NCBI GenBank assembly: GCA_031287395.1
Contig: JAITTA010000162.1
Span: forward strand, 1 to 5,797
DNA from: Dysgonamonadaceae bacterium
Lineage (GTDB): Bacteria; Bacteroidota; Bacteroidia; Bacteroidales; Azobacteroidaceae
DNA: 5,797 bases
Reading direction: 5' to 3'
The notes beneath the pieces were generated by a model. It did no database searches. It saw only the letters and a list, made by a program, of their open reading frames with translations, and was not told where the DNA came from. Position 1 is the stretch's first letter. Every line of letters begins with the position of its first letter. This document shows positions 4,554 to 5,797 of this stretch, one piece after another. A program made the position numbers and the translations under genes.

Positions 4554-5756
4554 TACGACATTGTTTAGCACGTCTATCTTTTTCAGGCATTTTTCTATTT
4601 TGTCCATAGCATAATCCAATTGTTCAAATGTGTGAGTCGCCATCAGTGAGAAACGGATCAATGTATCGTTTGGAGCAACGGCCGGAGAAACCACAGGATT
4701 TACAAAAATTCCTTGGTTGAATAATTCTTTGGTTACCCAGAATGTTTTATCGTTATTCCTGATAAACAGCGGGATAATAGGAGTGGATGTATGCCCGATT
4801 TCACAACCCATATTGCGGAAACCTTCCAAAGCATAATGTGTCAGATCCCAGAGATTTTGTATTCTTTCCGGTTCATTGACCATGATATCGAAGGCTGCAC
4901 TCGCTGCGGCTGTGGCAGCGGGGGTGTTGCTGGCGCTGAATATATAAGAACGTGAATTATGGCGTAAATAATCAATAACATCCTTGTCGGCTGCAATAAA
5001 TCCTCCGATAGAAGCTAAGGATTTACTGAAAGTACCCATGATCAGGTCTGTTTCAGGAAGAAGGTCGTAGTGATCGGTGGCCCCACGTCCCTGACGGCCC
5101 AAAACACCTAAACCATGTGCCTCGTCCACCATGATATTGGCATTGTATTTTTTAGCTAATCTTACGATTTCAGGGATGTTGGCTAAATCGCCTTCCATGC
5201 TGAACACTCCGTCCACAACGATCAGTTTTATTTTATCCGGATGGCATTTTTGCAATTGCTGTTCCAGGGAGTGCATGTCATTGTGTTTGAATTTCAATTT
5301 GTTGGAGTAGGAAAGGCGGTGTCCTTCTATGATGGAGGCGTGATCAAGTTCGTCCCAGATGATATAATCTTCACGTCCGGTAAGGCAGGAAACGACTCCT
5401 AAATTAACCTGAAAACCTGTAGAATAAGTAATTGCGTCGTCTTTTCCTACAAAATCGGCTAACTTGCGCTCCAGTTCCAGATGAATGTCCAGTGTTCCGT
5501 TGAGGAAACGGCTTCCGGCCATTCCGGTGCCGTATTTTTTTATTGCGGCGATAGCCGCTTCTTTGATTTTGGGATGATTGGTTAATCCCAGATAAGCATT
5601 TGAACCAAACATCAGGACTTTTTTCCCATCAATGATAACCTCCGTATCCTGGTCGCTTTCAATAGCTCTAAAATAGGGATAGGTACCTGCGGCTTTAAAT
5701 TGTTTAGACCTTAGAAGAACATCATTTTTGCTTAGTTTATCAACAAGAAGGTTCAT
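4545..5756 (-). CDS. spt: Serine palmitoyltransferase (alpha-oxoamine synthase family, PLP enzyme)
   Basis: This 403-residue enzyme is expected to condense L-serine with a long-chain acyl-CoA to 3-keto-sphinganine, the first committed step of sphingolipid synthesis. It is a pyridoxal-phosphate fold-type I protein. GSNAYLGLTNHP (51-62) and GSRFLNGTLDIH (81-92) form the substrate-side N-terminal motifs. H139 in DHAS is the ring-stacking histidine. DEAHGLGVLGRQGRG (211-225) carries D211 and H214. TFSKSLASIGGF (242-253) carries the PLP-binding K245. The overall sequence, for example VDGVFSMEGDLANIPEIVRLAKKYNA (182-207) and YIFSASNTPAA (271-281), resembles the Bacteroidota serine palmitoyltransferases more than 2-amino-3-ketobutyrate ligase or 8-amino-7-oxononanoate synthase, which remain the alternatives. 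Length is typical for soluble bacterial forms. It is convergent with dnaX, sharing 9 bp at the stops, and only 41 bp of upstream DNA are in the window. Confidence 0.9.
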   Translation of the reverse strand: MNLLVDKLSKNDVLLRSKQFKAAGTYPYFRAIESDQDTEVIIDGKKVLMFGSNAYLGLTNHPKIKEAAIAAIKKYGTGMAGSRFLNGTLDIHLELERKLADFVGKDDAITYSTGFQVNLGVVSCLTGREDYIIWDELDHASIIEGHRLSYSNKLKFKHNDMHSLEQQLQKCHPDKIKLIVVDGVFSMEGDLANIPEIVRLAKKYNANIMVDEAHGLGVLGRQGRGATDHYDLLPETDLIMGTFSKSLASIGGFIAADKDVIDYLRHNSRSYIFSASNTPAATAAASAAFDIMVNEPERIQNLWDLTHYALEGFRNMGCEIGHTSTPIIPLFIRNNDKTFWVTKELFNQGIFVNPVVSPAVAPNDTLIRFSLMATHTFEQLDYAMDKIEKCLKKIDVLNNVVLV

Positions 5757-5797
5757 ATTAAAATCAGAATGACAATGTTAATATTAAATTAAAATTG

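Noticed and set aside
5773..5780. TAACATTG on the minus strand as a -7 box for serine palmitoyltransferase
   Set aside because: It has one mismatch to TAnnTTTG in very AT-rich DNA, and the -33 region falls at the window edge, so it cannot be judged.

Overview
The window looks like chromosomal DNA of a gut-type Bacteroidota, most likely of the order Bacteroidales. Four things point there: a type IX secretion (T9SS) sorting tail at the left edge, a bacterial serine palmitoyltransferase for sphingolipid synthesis at the right edge, perfect matches to the Bacteroidota -7 promoter box (TAnnTTTG), and start codons without clear Shine-Dalgarno sequences. The T9SS tail argues against the genus Bacteroides itself. 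I cannot name the genus.

Layout: 1-201 (+) is the 3' end of a secreted, surface-sorted protein, followed by a hairpin terminator. 375-2755 (-) is a run of four genes. In transcription order these are a FtsB/DivIC-type division protein, a small four-helix membrane protein of unknown function, and two tandem SpoU/TrmH-family RNA 2'-O-methyltransferases. Each pair (division/membrane, methylase/methylase) is separated by only 2 nt, and the two pairs are separated by a striking inverted array of 8-bp repeats. 2756-2858 is a short divergent control region with a -7 box facing each way. 2859-4553 (+) is dnaX, the DNA polymerase III clamp-loader subunit gamma/tau. 4545-5756 (-) is serine palmitoyltransferase, whose 3' end overlaps that of dnaX by 9 bp.

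Most genes here are housekeeping: replication, division, RNA modification and membrane lipid synthesis. Two signals stand out. (1) dnaX carries an uninterrupted run of ten A at 3972-3981, exactly where the conserved clamp-loader core ends. Gain or loss of one A, or a one-base frameshift, leads to a stop within two to four codons, giving a 376- or 378-residue gamma-like protein. This is the arrangement expected for programmed slippage making gamma and tau from one gene. (2) The 1981-2128 element is made of TAAGAYYG units in two inverted arms with a 52-bp perfect stem. It supplies the last codons and the stop of the membrane protein, and it presents TAA in all three frames to translation entering from either side. 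No mobile-element gene, tRNA, rRNA or CRISPR array is visible, and no gene-free stretch exceeds about 175 bp.
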